Assembly: GCA_964537965.1 (NCBI GenBank)
Contig: CAZIDB010000044.1
Span: 1-25,424 of the forward strand
DNA: 25,424 bases
Source of the DNA: SURF-24 sp964537965
Lineage (GTDB): Bacteria; Bacteroidota; Ignavibacteria; Ignavibacteriales; SURF-24
Direction: 5' to 3'
The position numbers and the translations under genes were made by a program. The notes under the pieces were generated by a model, which saw only the letters and a list, made by a program, of their open reading frames with translations, had not been told where the DNA came from and made no database searches. Shown here in pieces: positions 6,610 through 15,472 of this stretch; positions within the stretch are counted from its first letter, which is position 1, and the number at the start of each line of letters is the position of its first letter.

Positions 6610-9600
6610 ATGTATAAAGCAGCATTTCTTTTTATCTTGTGCTTTTTGCTGAACAAGTCAGTTTTTATCGCTCAGACAAATGTTGGGGGAACAATTACAT
6701 CAGATCAAACCTGGACTTTAAGCGGCAGTCCATATTCAGTTACTAATACTTTAACAATTAGAAACGGAGCAACTTTAACAATTGAAAGAGGTGTTCTGGT
6801 TAGTTTCCCGGGAAGTTCACAAATCTATGTCGGGTACAGTTCATCTTCATCCGGCTATATTGTTGCCGATGGAGTAGAATTCACAAGTACGTACACTTCC
6901 GATTCCAGAATATACATCAGGTATGGAACAAGTGAAGGAAGCTTCAATAATTGTTCTTTTAATAACGTTTATCTTTCTTCTGACGGAATGCAGTTGACAG
7001 TTAATTCCTGTTATTTTGATAATACCAATTATCCAGTCGTTCTTTTAAATGAAGCAAAGATTAATGCTTCCGGAATTAGTTTTGGAGAAAACAATACACA
7101 CAATGGAATTGAATGGAACGGAACAATTAACAATAATTACCTGCTTCAGAATATTGGTGTACATTATTTTGTTGATGGAGTAACAGTAAAAAATGGTTCA
7201 ACCTTAACAATAGAAAATGGTGTTAACATTAACTTTCCGGGTAGTGTTGGATTTTATGTTGGATATAGTTCAACTTCAACAGGAAGTTTTATTGCCAATA
7301 ATGTTTTGTTTAACGGCTTAAGTTCAAGCGATGCACAAATATTATTCAGGGCTAATTCAACAGGAGAGATAAATAATTGTACATTAAAAAATGCATACCT
7401 GAATTTAGATAATGCCTCTCCGTCAATACGAAATTGCAAGTTCTCTAAATGTGTTAATGCGTTATATTTAAGAAACAATGCTTCTCCAACAATTCAGAAT
7501 AATGATTTCTTTAATAATACAGTTGCACTAAAAAATAGTGGAACAAATACAGTTTCAGCAGAAAATAATTACTGGGGACATTCTACCGGTCCACTGCATA
7601 CAAATAACGCGGGAGGTTTAGGGCAGGAGATTGAAGGGAATGCAAGTTTCCAACCTTTCAATGCAAATCCAATAAATGGTTTTATTGAACCTGAGTTTAC
7701 TGTTGAAGTTGTTGAAGTTACAAGTGCAAGAGTAGGAAGTTATAAGGAAACAGAAGTAACATTTTTAACAAGTATTGGCAATGTTGATTTACTTGTTACG
7801 GAGATTCAATCAGACATTAGTGTTTTTACTATTAAGAGCTCAACTACATTCTGGGTTGCAGAAGGCGATACTCCGAAAGTAAAGATAAGATTTACTCCTA
7901 ACTCTGCCATTGAGTATCATGGCAATCTTTTACTTTATACAAATTACCAGGAAGAACTTGTTTCAATTCCGGTAACTTCTGTGGCAACATCGTATCTAAG
8001 TTTAAGTACAGACTCACTGAATTTTGGTGTTGTTAATCTGAAGGATTATAAATCAATAAAACTGCTTCTGAAAAATGAAAGTAGCAGTAGCCTTAAAGTA
8101 GACTCAATTGTGTCCACAAATCCGAATTTTAACTATGTTGTTGGGGCATATCCTCTTAATGTAAATGAGAATGTTTCTCCGAATGATATTTTTTCTATGA
8201 AAGAGAATAGGTTATTAAAGAACACTGCGGCCGGATTTTATATTCCAGGCAAAGATTCTGAAGAAGTGTTAATTACATATCATCCCAAAAGTATAATTGA
8301 AGAGACCGGGCAGCTGAAAATATATTACAGCAGTGTTGGTGTTGAAGCTGTAAGTTTATTCGGAGAAGGATATTCGGCTCCAATATCAATTAACATAACA
8401 GGAATTAACTTTCAGAATTTCCCATTCATCTATTTAAATGCAATTGCTGAAACTTACGGCGTGCAGGTTGAGACGCTTACTAAATCGAACTTCCGGATAT
8501 ATGAAAACGGAATCTTACAGGAATCGCATTATGATGTAACGGCTCCGGGGCAGGGAGAAGGTTCCAGACTTGCTGATATTATTTTTATAATGGATAACAG
8601 CGGAAGCCTTTCTGATGAAAGAGATTCCGTTGCGGAAAATGTAACCAATTTTGTTAACAGTCTTGCTACATCAGGAGTTGATTATGCTATAGGATTATGC
8701 CGTTTTGGAAGTTCTGAGCAAGGTGGAGATCCGATAATTGAAGATAATGGTATGCTTACCTCTGATGTTGAGTATTTTAAGAATAATTTGTGGACAAGAA
8801 ATGTAACAGGCGGAGGAACAGAACCGGGTTATCTTGCAATAAAACAATCTGCAACATACTTTACATTCAGACCGGGAGCACAGAAAATATTCATTATAAT
8901 TACAGATGAAACACCAGACCAGGGTGATGGTACTTTGAATGACGCTATTGCAAGTTGTATGAATAATTCAATAACTCTTTTTGCTTTAACATATACTGAT
9001 CTGTTTTATAAATTTACTCCAATTACAGAAGCAACTCATGGCTCTGTACATAATATTACTTCAGACTTTAGTGATATACTAAGTTACATCTCAGAAGTTG
9101 TTACTAATAATTATGTTCTGGAATACAGTTCATCATCACCGGAATTTGATAACCAGTTCCGGGAAGTTGTAATTGAAATAGAATATCAGGGTAATACAAA
9201 TGCAGATACTGTTTATTACAATCCTCTTTCACTGCCAATAATTAACAGAACTACAGAAACAGTTCAGCTGCATGAAAAAGCCTGGGCACAATATACAGCA
9301 TTTAACATTAAAGCCACAATTACAGATGAATATGAGCCATATGTTAAGAATGCGAAGGTTTATTTCAGAATAACCGGAACTGCAACTTATTATTATGTTA
9401 CAATGACTTCTGAAGGTAATGATATTTATTCTGCAATTATACCGCAAAGCGTTGCTCAGCCGCCGGGAATTGATTACTACATCACAGCTTCAGATAGTAT
9501 TTCTACAACGTCAGATCCTAAAACAAATACGGGATTTAGTCCTTATCAATTGGCAATACTTCCGAATGTTGCCCCGGCAATTACTCATACACCGGTTGGC

Positions 9601-12600
9601 TTTGCTCAGCTTAATTCAGAAATATTAATAGAAGCATCAATAGAAGATAACACTAACAACCTGGCAGGTGCAGTTTTAAATTACAGGAAAACCGGTCAGT
9701 TAAGTTATCAAAACGTTTTAATGAATAGTCTTGGCTCAAATAATTTTTCTGCTTCTATTCCTGTAGGTTATATAACAAGAAGCGGAGTGGAATACTATAT
9801 AAAAGCTACAGATGATTTTAATTTGAGCAACTTTGACGGAACAATAGATGCTCCGCATAAAATATCTGTTGGAGCAGTTGTAGTAAATGCACAGGTAGAT
9901 ACATTAGCAGTTGGGCCTTCAATTAAAAATGTAATTGTACCATCTAACGGTGCGGGTTACTGTTATTTTAATATAAATTACATGAATAGCCCTATAAATT
10001 CCGGCAGTAGCATAATTGCTAAACTTTGGGTTGGAACCGACTTATTTGAAACAGAAGGAGTATTTATAAGTCCTGGTTTATTAAGAATAAAGATTCCTTC
10101 ATATATAGTTTTGGATTCGGCAGTTGAATATACATTAGCAAATCAGATTTCAATTGGAGATACTATATACAGTTTCAATGGTTCATCATTCCAGATAAAT
10201 GTTACAAAGGTTCCTTCGGAGTTTGTAAGGACGTGGGATGTTTTTGCAAGCGGTAGCGCTGGTGTAAGCGGAACAGTTGGTTCTGTAGGCGCAGGCGCAT
10301 CTGCCGCTGCTGCAAAGTTATCCGTAAAAGGAACTGCGGGAGCCGGATTGACAATTCAAAAAGATCAGGATGCAAATGTTTATTTAGATAGAAGATTAGA
10401 AGCAAGTGTTGCAGTTGGATTGGAAGTTCCAAGTTTAAATGTTGTTGGGGCAAAAGCAACCGTTGGCAGCGCATCCATAACTGTAAAAACTTTACTTGGT
10501 CAGCAATTTTGTTTTACAGATCTTTCAGTAGATGAAGACACAAAAAAAATGGCTCAGGCTGGATTTATGCTGGAGACTTTTTCCATTGCCGGAGTTGGCT
10601 TGTCACCAATTGTTGGTCCAATACTTCAGGCTATTATAACTGTATTAAATAATTCAGCAGGAATTACTCCCGTTTTTGATCAGGCACATTTAACTAATTA
10701 CTGGGGCATAGGATTGGAGGGTTCAATAGGTGCCGGATTTAATATTAAAGCTCAATCCGTAAATCTTAATACTCTTAATGCTTCTTCATCAATCGCACTC
10801 AATTTGAAATTTGAAGATTATTTTAAAAGAAGTAATAGAAAACTTTATAAGTCTTTCTTAGCAAACAGTGTTGGCAAAAGTATTGAATTGAATGAAGCAG
10901 TTAGTTTTAACTTTTCTGCTTTTGATTTTGGCCTGAAGAAAAATGATAAAGTTGAATTAACAGGAGGAAATTTTAGTCTATTTGATGCCGGTGGAGGAAC
11001 AAGCATTACGGCAACGGCAGATTTTGATAACGGAAATAATTTTGAGGGACTTACAGTTGCTTTTACGGGCGGCGGCGGTTATGCAATCTTTGGCTCAGCA
11101 AAAGATATTTACTATACAACTGAGTTTGAGTTTCCAAAAGAATACAAAGATGTACTGCTGAATGCCGGGAGCTCTCTTACAGGTTTCTTTCTATCAACAA
11201 GAGAAATTCCTCTTGGCTCAGATCTTATAAATGTAGCAGCTCAGTCTTTTAAGAATGCATTTAGTAATATTAAACCTTCTCCATTAAGAATCACAACATT
11301 AGAAAAACGGGGTAAAGGTTATACACTTGATCTTAATATTGATCTTGATGCTGCACTTTTAGTTGGTCTTGGCGTTTCTCTTGGCATAACTGCAAAGTAT
11401 TATGATGATATAGAATTCCCAAGAAAGGTAACTGATGTTTACTGGAACGGTGAAAACTATCTGCTTTATACTTCTAATTATTATTCAGATATGGAAAGCG
11501 ATCAGTTTAATAGTGTTGTGTATGATCTTATGTCCGGTACTTTGCCTTTGGTGAAAGAAGCATTTGAAAATATAATGGAAACTGTAAAGGAAATTGTTGT
11601 GGCAGGAGTAAAATATGTTATTTCTGCTATCTCAGATGCTGGTGATACAATAGGAGAAGTTGCCGGAAATGCTCAGGAAGCAGGAAGCTGGGTTGTTTCA
11701 CACGTATCTTCCTGGCTGCCAATGTCTTACCAATACCATCAGTTTGAAAAACCGGTGTTTAAGAAAATGTATTACTCAGCCAGGGTTATGCATCCAATTA
11801 ATAGAAGTGGTTCCAAACTTATGGAAGTTGATTCGAAATTAGTACTTGTTAGCGAATCTATGATTGTTAATTTTATAAAAGATGGGGAAAGCACATCTTT
11901 GGATTCAGTTAGTGAAGCTTATAAACTAAAAATGGTAATTAAGGATAATATTCTTTTAGAAAATAATTTTACCCCGGATGATAAAGAAAAAGTTAAATTG
12001 TACTACTATGATGATAATCTTTTAAACTGGATTTTACTTGGCGGAACAAGAAGTGCTGATTCAATAATTGTTAGCACTAATAAACTTGGCGCGTTTGCAT
12101 TGGGAATTGAAGTTAGCAGTATGCAAGATAATACTCCGCCTTCAATTCTTGATTATGGTCCGGTTCCTGGTTCAACTCTTACAAATTACCCTGAAATTTA
12201 TATATCAATCCAGGATGATCTTTATGGATCAGGATTAGATTTATCCAGAACATACTTAATTCTAAATGGTGATACGCTTGACTATACATTTGACCCATCA
12301 CAGTCAAAAGTATACTATCAGTTATCTGCAAGCGATTGCGTTAATTATTCAACAGTTCAGATTCATTTTATTTGTACTGACCTGGCAGGGAATGTAGCCG
12401 AAGAGAATTATCAATTCACTTTAGATGTGACAGGTATAAATGATGAAGATGCAATTCCAAAGGAATTTAAATTATACCAGAATTATCCGAATCCGTTTAA
12501 TCCTGCAACAACAATATCATTTGATACGCCAAAGAAAACTTCTGTTGAAATAAACATTTATGATATTAAAGGAAGTTTTGTCGGTTCTTTATATTCAGGA

Positions 12601-12738
12601 AAAGTTGAAGCAGGTCATCATTCAATTACGTGGAAAGGAGTAAATCAATTCGGAAGCCCGGTTGCAAGTGGAATTTATTTCTACCAGATAATTACGCCGG
12701 AATTTAATAAAGTAAAAAAGATGCAGGTTATTAAGTAA
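6610..12738 (+). CDS. Giant modular secreted protein with vWA domain and T9SS sorting domain
   Basis: 2042 residues, with a GGAGGA ribosome binding site at 6601-6606. A signal peptide ends at about residue 22 (FIAQ). Modules in order: two copies of a beta-helix repeat (about 23-160 and 165-300) with more helix to about 350, ending in ENNYWGHSTGP; two ASH-like beta domains (about 360-590; LSTDSLNFGVVNLK); a strand domain with NFRIYENG; a von Willebrand A domain (about 655-840) with MIDAS residues Asp662, Ser664, Ser666, Thr737 and Asp766; two bacterial Ig-like repeats (about 890-1090; IDYYITASDS, VEYYIKATDD); a long unassigned Gly/Ala-rich to beta-rich region (about 1190-1780); an Ig-like domain (about 1845-1945); and a type A T9SS C-terminal domain (about 1950-2042) starting YQNYPNPFNPATTISF. 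It is probably exported by T9SS and held on the surface, where it may act in metal-dependent adhesion. Confidence 0.9.
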   Translation: MYKAAFLFILCFLLNKSVFIAQTNVGGTITSDQTWTLSGSPYSVTNTLTIRNGATLTIERGVLVSFPGSSQIYVGYSSSSSGYIVADGVEFTSTYTSDSRIYIRYGTSEGSFNNCSFNNVYLSSDGMQLTVNSCYFDNTNYPVVLLNEAKINASGISFGENNTHNGIEWNGTINNNYLLQNIGVHYFVDGVTVKNGSTLTIENGVNINFPGSVGFYVGYSSTSTGSFIANNVLFNGLSSSDAQILFRANSTGEINNCTLKNAYLNLDNASPSIRNCKFSKCVNALYLRNNASPTIQNNDFFNNTVALKNSGTNTVSAENNYWGHSTGPLHTNNAGGLGQEIEGNASFQPFNANPINGFIEPEFTVEVVEVTSARVGSYKETEVTFLTSIGNVDLLVTEIQSDISVFTIKSSTTFWVAEGDTPKVKIRFTPNSAIEYHGNLLLYTNYQEELVSIPVTSVATSYLSLSTDSLNFGVVNLKDYKSIKLLLKNESSSSLKVDSIVSTNPNFNYVVGAYPLNVNENVSPNDIFSMKENRLLKNTAAGFYIPGKDSEEVLITYHPKSIIEETGQLKIYYSSVGVEAVSLFGEGYSAPISINITGINFQNFPFIYLNAIAETYGVQVETLTKSNFRIYENGILQESHYDVTAPGQGEGSRLADIIFIMDNSGSLSDERDSVAENVTNFVNSLATSGVDYAIGLCRFGSSEQGGDPIIEDNGMLTSDVEYFKNNLWTRNVTGGGTEPGYLAIKQSATYFTFRPGAQKIFIIITDETPDQGDGTLNDAIASCMNNSITLFALTYTDLFYKFTPITEATHGSVHNITSDFSDILSYISEVVTNNYVLEYSSSSPEFDNQFREVVIEIEYQGNTNADTVYYNPLSLPIINRTTETVQLHEKAWAQYTAFNIKATITDEYEPYVKNAKVYFRITGTATYYYVTMTSEGNDIYSAIIPQSVAQPPGIDYYITASDSISTTSDPKTNTGFSPYQLAILPNVAPAITHTPVGFAQLNSEILIEASIEDNTNNLAGAVLNYRKTGQLSYQNVLMNSLGSNNFSASIPVGYITRSGVEYYIKATDDFNLSNFDGTIDAPHKISVGAVVVNAQVDTLAVGPSIKNVIVPSNGAGYCYFNINYMNSPINSGSSIIAKLWVGTDLFETEGVFISPGLLRIKIPSYIVLDSAVEYTLANQISIGDTIYSFNGSSFQINVTKVPSEFVRTWDVFASGSAGVSGTVGSVGAGASAAAAKLSVKGTAGAGLTIQKDQDANVYLDRRLEASVAVGLEVPSLNVVGAKATVGSASITVKTLLGQQFCFTDLSVDEDTKKMAQAGFMLETFSIAGVGLSPIVGPILQAIITVLNNSAGITPVFDQAHLTNYWGIGLEGSIGAGFNIKAQSVNLNTLNASSSIALNLKFEDYFKRSNRKLYKSFLANSVGKSIELNEAVSFNFSAFDFGLKKNDKVELTGGNFSLFDAGGGTSITATADFDNGNNFEGLTVAFTGGGGYAIFGSAKDIYYTTEFEFPKEYKDVLLNAGSSLTGFFLSTREIPLGSDLINVAAQSFKNAFSNIKPSPLRITTLEKRGKGYTLDLNIDLDAALLVGLGVSLGITAKYYDDIEFPRKVTDVYWNGENYLLYTSNYYSDMESDQFNSVVYDLMSGTLPLVKEAFENIMETVKEIVVAGVKYVISAISDAGDTIGEVAGNAQEAGSWVVSHVSSWLPMSYQYHQFEKPVFKKMYYSARVMHPINRSGSKLMEVDSKLVLVSESMIVNFIKDGESTSLDSVSEAYKLKMVIKDNILLENNFTPDDKEKVKLYYYDDNLLNWILLGGTRSADSIIVSTNKLGAFALGIEVSSMQDNTPPSILDYGPVPGSTLTNYPEIYISIQDDLYGSGLDLSRTYLILNGDTLDYTFDPSQSKVYYQLSASDCVNYSTVQIHFICTDLAGNVAEENYQFTLDVTGINDEDAIPKEFKLYQNYPNPFNPATTISFDTPKKTSVEINIYDIKGSFVGSLYSGKVEAGHHSITWKGVNQFGSPVASGIYFYQIITPEFNKVKKMQVIK

Positions 12739-12866
12739 ATAAGAAGAGTACGGCATAGAAAAATGTAATTTATTATGAAAGGATATTACCATTATGTTTA
12801 TCTGTCAGCAGTTTAATTAAGCAGACTTAATATTCTATAGTCACGTTAAATTAATAAAAATCTACC

Positions 12867-12897
12867 TTTGAATTTATTGTGAATAGTAATATTTTTG
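12867..12897 (+). promoter_or_regulatory. Bacteroidota-type promoter of the permease operon
   Basis: TTTG at 12867-12870, then 19 nt, then TATTTTTG at 12890-12897. This fits the Bacteroidota housekeeping promoter consensus TTTG-N19-21-TAnnTTTG exactly. The expected start of transcription, near 12904, gives a leader of about 20 nt before the TTG start codon at 12925. The consensus is known from Bacteroides and Flavobacterium; its use in this organism is inferred. Confidence 0.55.
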
Positions 12898-12924
12898 ACA
12901 CTGAACAAGACATAGGTTATTAAA

Positions 12925-14160
12925 TTGCTGAATTTTTTTGTCGACCTTAAAGAAGGTGTTTTATTCTCTCTTAAAGCAATCAGAGCAAATAAAATGCGCT
13001 CTGTACTTACTACTCTGGGTATTGTAATTGGTATTGTAGCGGTAACTACCATGCAAACAGCTATTATAGGATTAAGAAATTCATTCCTCGAATCAATCTC
13101 TTCAATCGGTACAGATGTTCTTTATATCAGTAAATTCGAATGGTTTGGTACACAGGATTGGCATTACTACCGAAACAGGAAAAATATTACCTGGGAACAT
13201 TATGAAAAATTAAAAGCACAATTAAAATTGGCCGAAGCAGTTGTTCCAAGCATTGGTACACGCGAAGCTGTGGTAAAAAGAAATGAAAAATCCGCAACAG
13301 CAACACAAATAATAGGTACTACAGAAGATTATATTAAAACTGCTGGTACTTATCCAGGTGAAGGACGATTTATGACGGAGATAGAAGTAAAATCGTCAAG
13401 AAATGTCTGTGTTGTTGGTCAGGATATTGTTGATAAATTATTTCTTAATGAAGACCCCATAGATAAATACATTAAAGTCGGAACTGCTCCGTTAAAAATT
13501 GTTGGAGTATTGGAAAAGCAGGGAAGCGGATTTCTCGGAATGCAAAGTGCAGATGGTCAGGTAATTATGCCCTACAATGTGTTCAGAAAATATTTTGGTC
13601 AGAGAAGGCAGGGATTTCAAATTACAGTTAAAGTTGGAGATGTAAGCAAAATTGAAGACGCAAAAGAAGAAGTTCGCCAGGTGCTGAGGACAATCCGTAA
13701 AGTTGCACCAGGTAAAGCAGATGATTTTGCCATCAACCAACAGGAAGCTTTTACAAAAGCTTATGATAGAATTATTGGTACTGTTGCTATTGCCGGTTTA
13801 GTTATCACTGCACTTTCGCTTTTTGTTGGTGCAATCGGAATAATGAATATAATGTTTGTTTCTGTTAAAGAAAGAACAAAAGAAATTGGCATAAGGAAAG
13901 CAATTGGTGCTAAAACCTGGTCAATCCTAATACAATTCCTTTCAGAGGCGGCAATCATTTGTCTGTTAGGTGGTTTGGTGGGTTTGGTAATTGCCTTTCC
14001 TATAAGTTTGATTATTAATCAATTTATTCCAACTGCTATGCCACTGGAGGTCGTATTCCTGGCTTTATTTATTTCTGCAATAGTTGGAATTGTTTCAGGA
14101 TTTTTACCTGCTTACAAAGCTTCTAAGTTAAATCCTGTTGAAGCATTAAGGTATGAATAA
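12925..14160 (+). CDS. MacB/FtsX-type ABC transporter permease (first paralog)
   Basis: 411 residues. A short cytoplasmic N-terminus is followed by a first membrane helix (RSVLTTLGIVIGIVAVTTM), a periplasmic MacB-like domain (about 50-280), and three more helices at the C-terminus. The cytoplasmic loop ERTKEIGIRKAIGA and the ending FLPAYKASKLNPVEALRYE are hallmarks of MacB/LolC/FtsX permeases. Such proteins pair with a separate ATPase (or a fused one) and use mechanotransmission to drive lipoprotein, peptide or toxin export. No ATPase domain is fused here and none is encoded nearby. The start is a TTG with a weak binding site. The next gene, 42 nt on, is a clear paralog, sharing RTIRKVAPG, YRNRK and the C-terminal motif, so they probably form a heterodimer. 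Confidence 0.9.
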   Translation: MLNFFVDLKEGVLFSLKAIRANKMRSVLTTLGIVIGIVAVTTMQTAIIGLRNSFLESISSIGTDVLYISKFEWFGTQDWHYYRNRKNITWEHYEKLKAQLKLAEAVVPSIGTREAVVKRNEKSATATQIIGTTEDYIKTAGTYPGEGRFMTEIEVKSSRNVCVVGQDIVDKLFLNEDPIDKYIKVGTAPLKIVGVLEKQGSGFLGMQSADGQVIMPYNVFRKYFGQRRQGFQITVKVGDVSKIEDAKEEVRQVLRTIRKVAPGKADDFAINQQEAFTKAYDRIIGTVAIAGLVITALSLFVGAIGIMNIMFVSVKERTKEIGIRKAIGAKTWSILIQFLSEAAIICLLGGLVGLVIAFPISLIINQFIPTAMPLEVVFLALFISAIVGIVSGFLPAYKASKLNPVEALRYE

Positions 14161-14202
14161 ATAAGAATTTTTTTTAGATACAAATTGTCCTGGTAGAAAA
14201 CT

Positions 14203-15432
14203 ATGGTTCAGATTATCGAAAGCGCTTTAATGGCGTTCGCATCATTAAGAGCAAACAAACTTAGATCACTGCTTACACTTGTTGGTATTGCTGTCGGTCT
14301 GTTTTCAATCATCATTGTAATGACTGCTATATCGGCAATTCAGTCAAGCTTTGAAGAAGCATTTAGCGAGATTGGTACGAATAATATTATAATCCAGAAA
14401 TATCCCGCTATTGGTATGGGTCCAGGCAGCTGGAAAAAATACCGTAACAGAAAAGATATTACCATCGAACAGGGAGAAAAGCTGAAAGAAAGAACTACTC
14501 TACCTTTGTCCGTTGGTATTTCAATGGGAGATGGCGGAAAGATGGTTAAATATGGTAAAGAACAGACAAATCCTAATGTATATGTCGTTGGTGTGAATCT
14601 AGATGAGTTTATTTCTTCAAGTTATATAATTAGTGACGGAAGAGGTTTTTCTAACCAGGATGTTGAGTATGCACGTAATGTTTGCTGCCTTGGTGAAGAT
14701 GTTATAAAAAAAATATTTAAAACAATAGATCCCATTGGACAAAAAGTAGTTATTGATAATATGATTCTTGAAGTAATTGGTAGGTTTAAACCCAAAGGAG
14801 AAATACTGGGGCAAAGCCAGGACAATTTTGTGGTTATTCCTCTTTCGGTTTTTTCTAAATATTATAGTGATGACGAATCTGTTGGATTAAATATACAGGC
14901 CCCAAGCCAGGAACAATACGACGCTACCACTGAGCAGGTAATTGGTGTATTAAGAACTATAAGAAAAGTGGCACCGGGTATGGATAATGATTTCGAAATT
15001 GTTTCAAACGATCAGCTGATTGAACAGTTTAATGACATTACCAAATATTTTAAAGTTGGTGCTGGTGTAATTGCTTTTATTGCTCTCGTAGCTGCCGGCG
15101 TAGGTATTATGAATATTATGCTTGTAAGCGTTACAGAACGTACAAGGGAAATTGGAATAAGAAAAGCTATTGGTGCACAAAAGAAAACTATCAGGATACA
15201 ATTCCTTGTTGAAGCAATTGCTCTTAGTCTTGTCGGTGGTACTACTGGTATTGTATTAGGTTTAATCGGGGGTAATATTGTGGGTTCATTATTAGAAGCC
15301 TCGATTGTAATTCCGGTATTTTGGATTATGGTAGGTTTGGCTGTAACAACGGGAGTCGGATTAGTATTTGGTGTATATCCGGCAATAAAAGCTTCTAACC
15401 TTGATCCTATTGAAGCATTAAGGTATGAATAA
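14203..15432 (+). CDS. MacB/FtsX-type ABC transporter permease (second paralog)
   Basis: 409 residues with the same plan as the preceding gene: a membrane helix at the start (LLTLVGIAVGLFSIIIVMTA), a periplasmic domain, and a C-terminal three-helix block with VTERTREIGIRKAIGA and a YPAIKASNLDPIEALRYE ending. It shares WKKYRNRKDIT and VLRTIRKVAPG with the first paralog, so the pair arose by duplication, although the periplasmic domains have diverged. The 42-nt gap and lack of a terminator indicate one transcript. In heterodimeric MacB-like systems each half contributes one periplasmic domain. No ATPase or membrane-fusion partner lies in the window; they may be encoded elsewhere or immediately outside. 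The substrate is not known. Confidence 0.9.
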   Translation: MVQIIESALMAFASLRANKLRSLLTLVGIAVGLFSIIIVMTAISAIQSSFEEAFSEIGTNNIIIQKYPAIGMGPGSWKKYRNRKDITIEQGEKLKERTTLPLSVGISMGDGGKMVKYGKEQTNPNVYVVGVNLDEFISSSYIISDGRGFSNQDVEYARNVCCLGEDVIKKIFKTIDPIGQKVVIDNMILEVIGRFKPKGEILGQSQDNFVVIPLSVFSKYYSDDESVGLNIQAPSQEQYDATTEQVIGVLRTIRKVAPGMDNDFEIVSNDQLIEQFNDITKYFKVGAGVIAFIALVAAGVGIMNIMLVSVTERTREIGIRKAIGAQKKTIRIQFLVEAIALSLVGGTTGIVLGLIGGNIVGSLLEASIVIPVFWIMVGLAVTTGVGLVFGVYPAIKASNLDPIEALRYE

Positions 15433-15472
15433 ATAAAATTTCAAATTTTTTTCTACAGGAATTAAAAATCCC

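Noticed and set aside
10202..10474. 90-codon reverse-strand frame inside the giant gene
   Set aside because: Leu/Gln/Arg-rich antisense shadow of the Gly/Ala-rich coding stretch.
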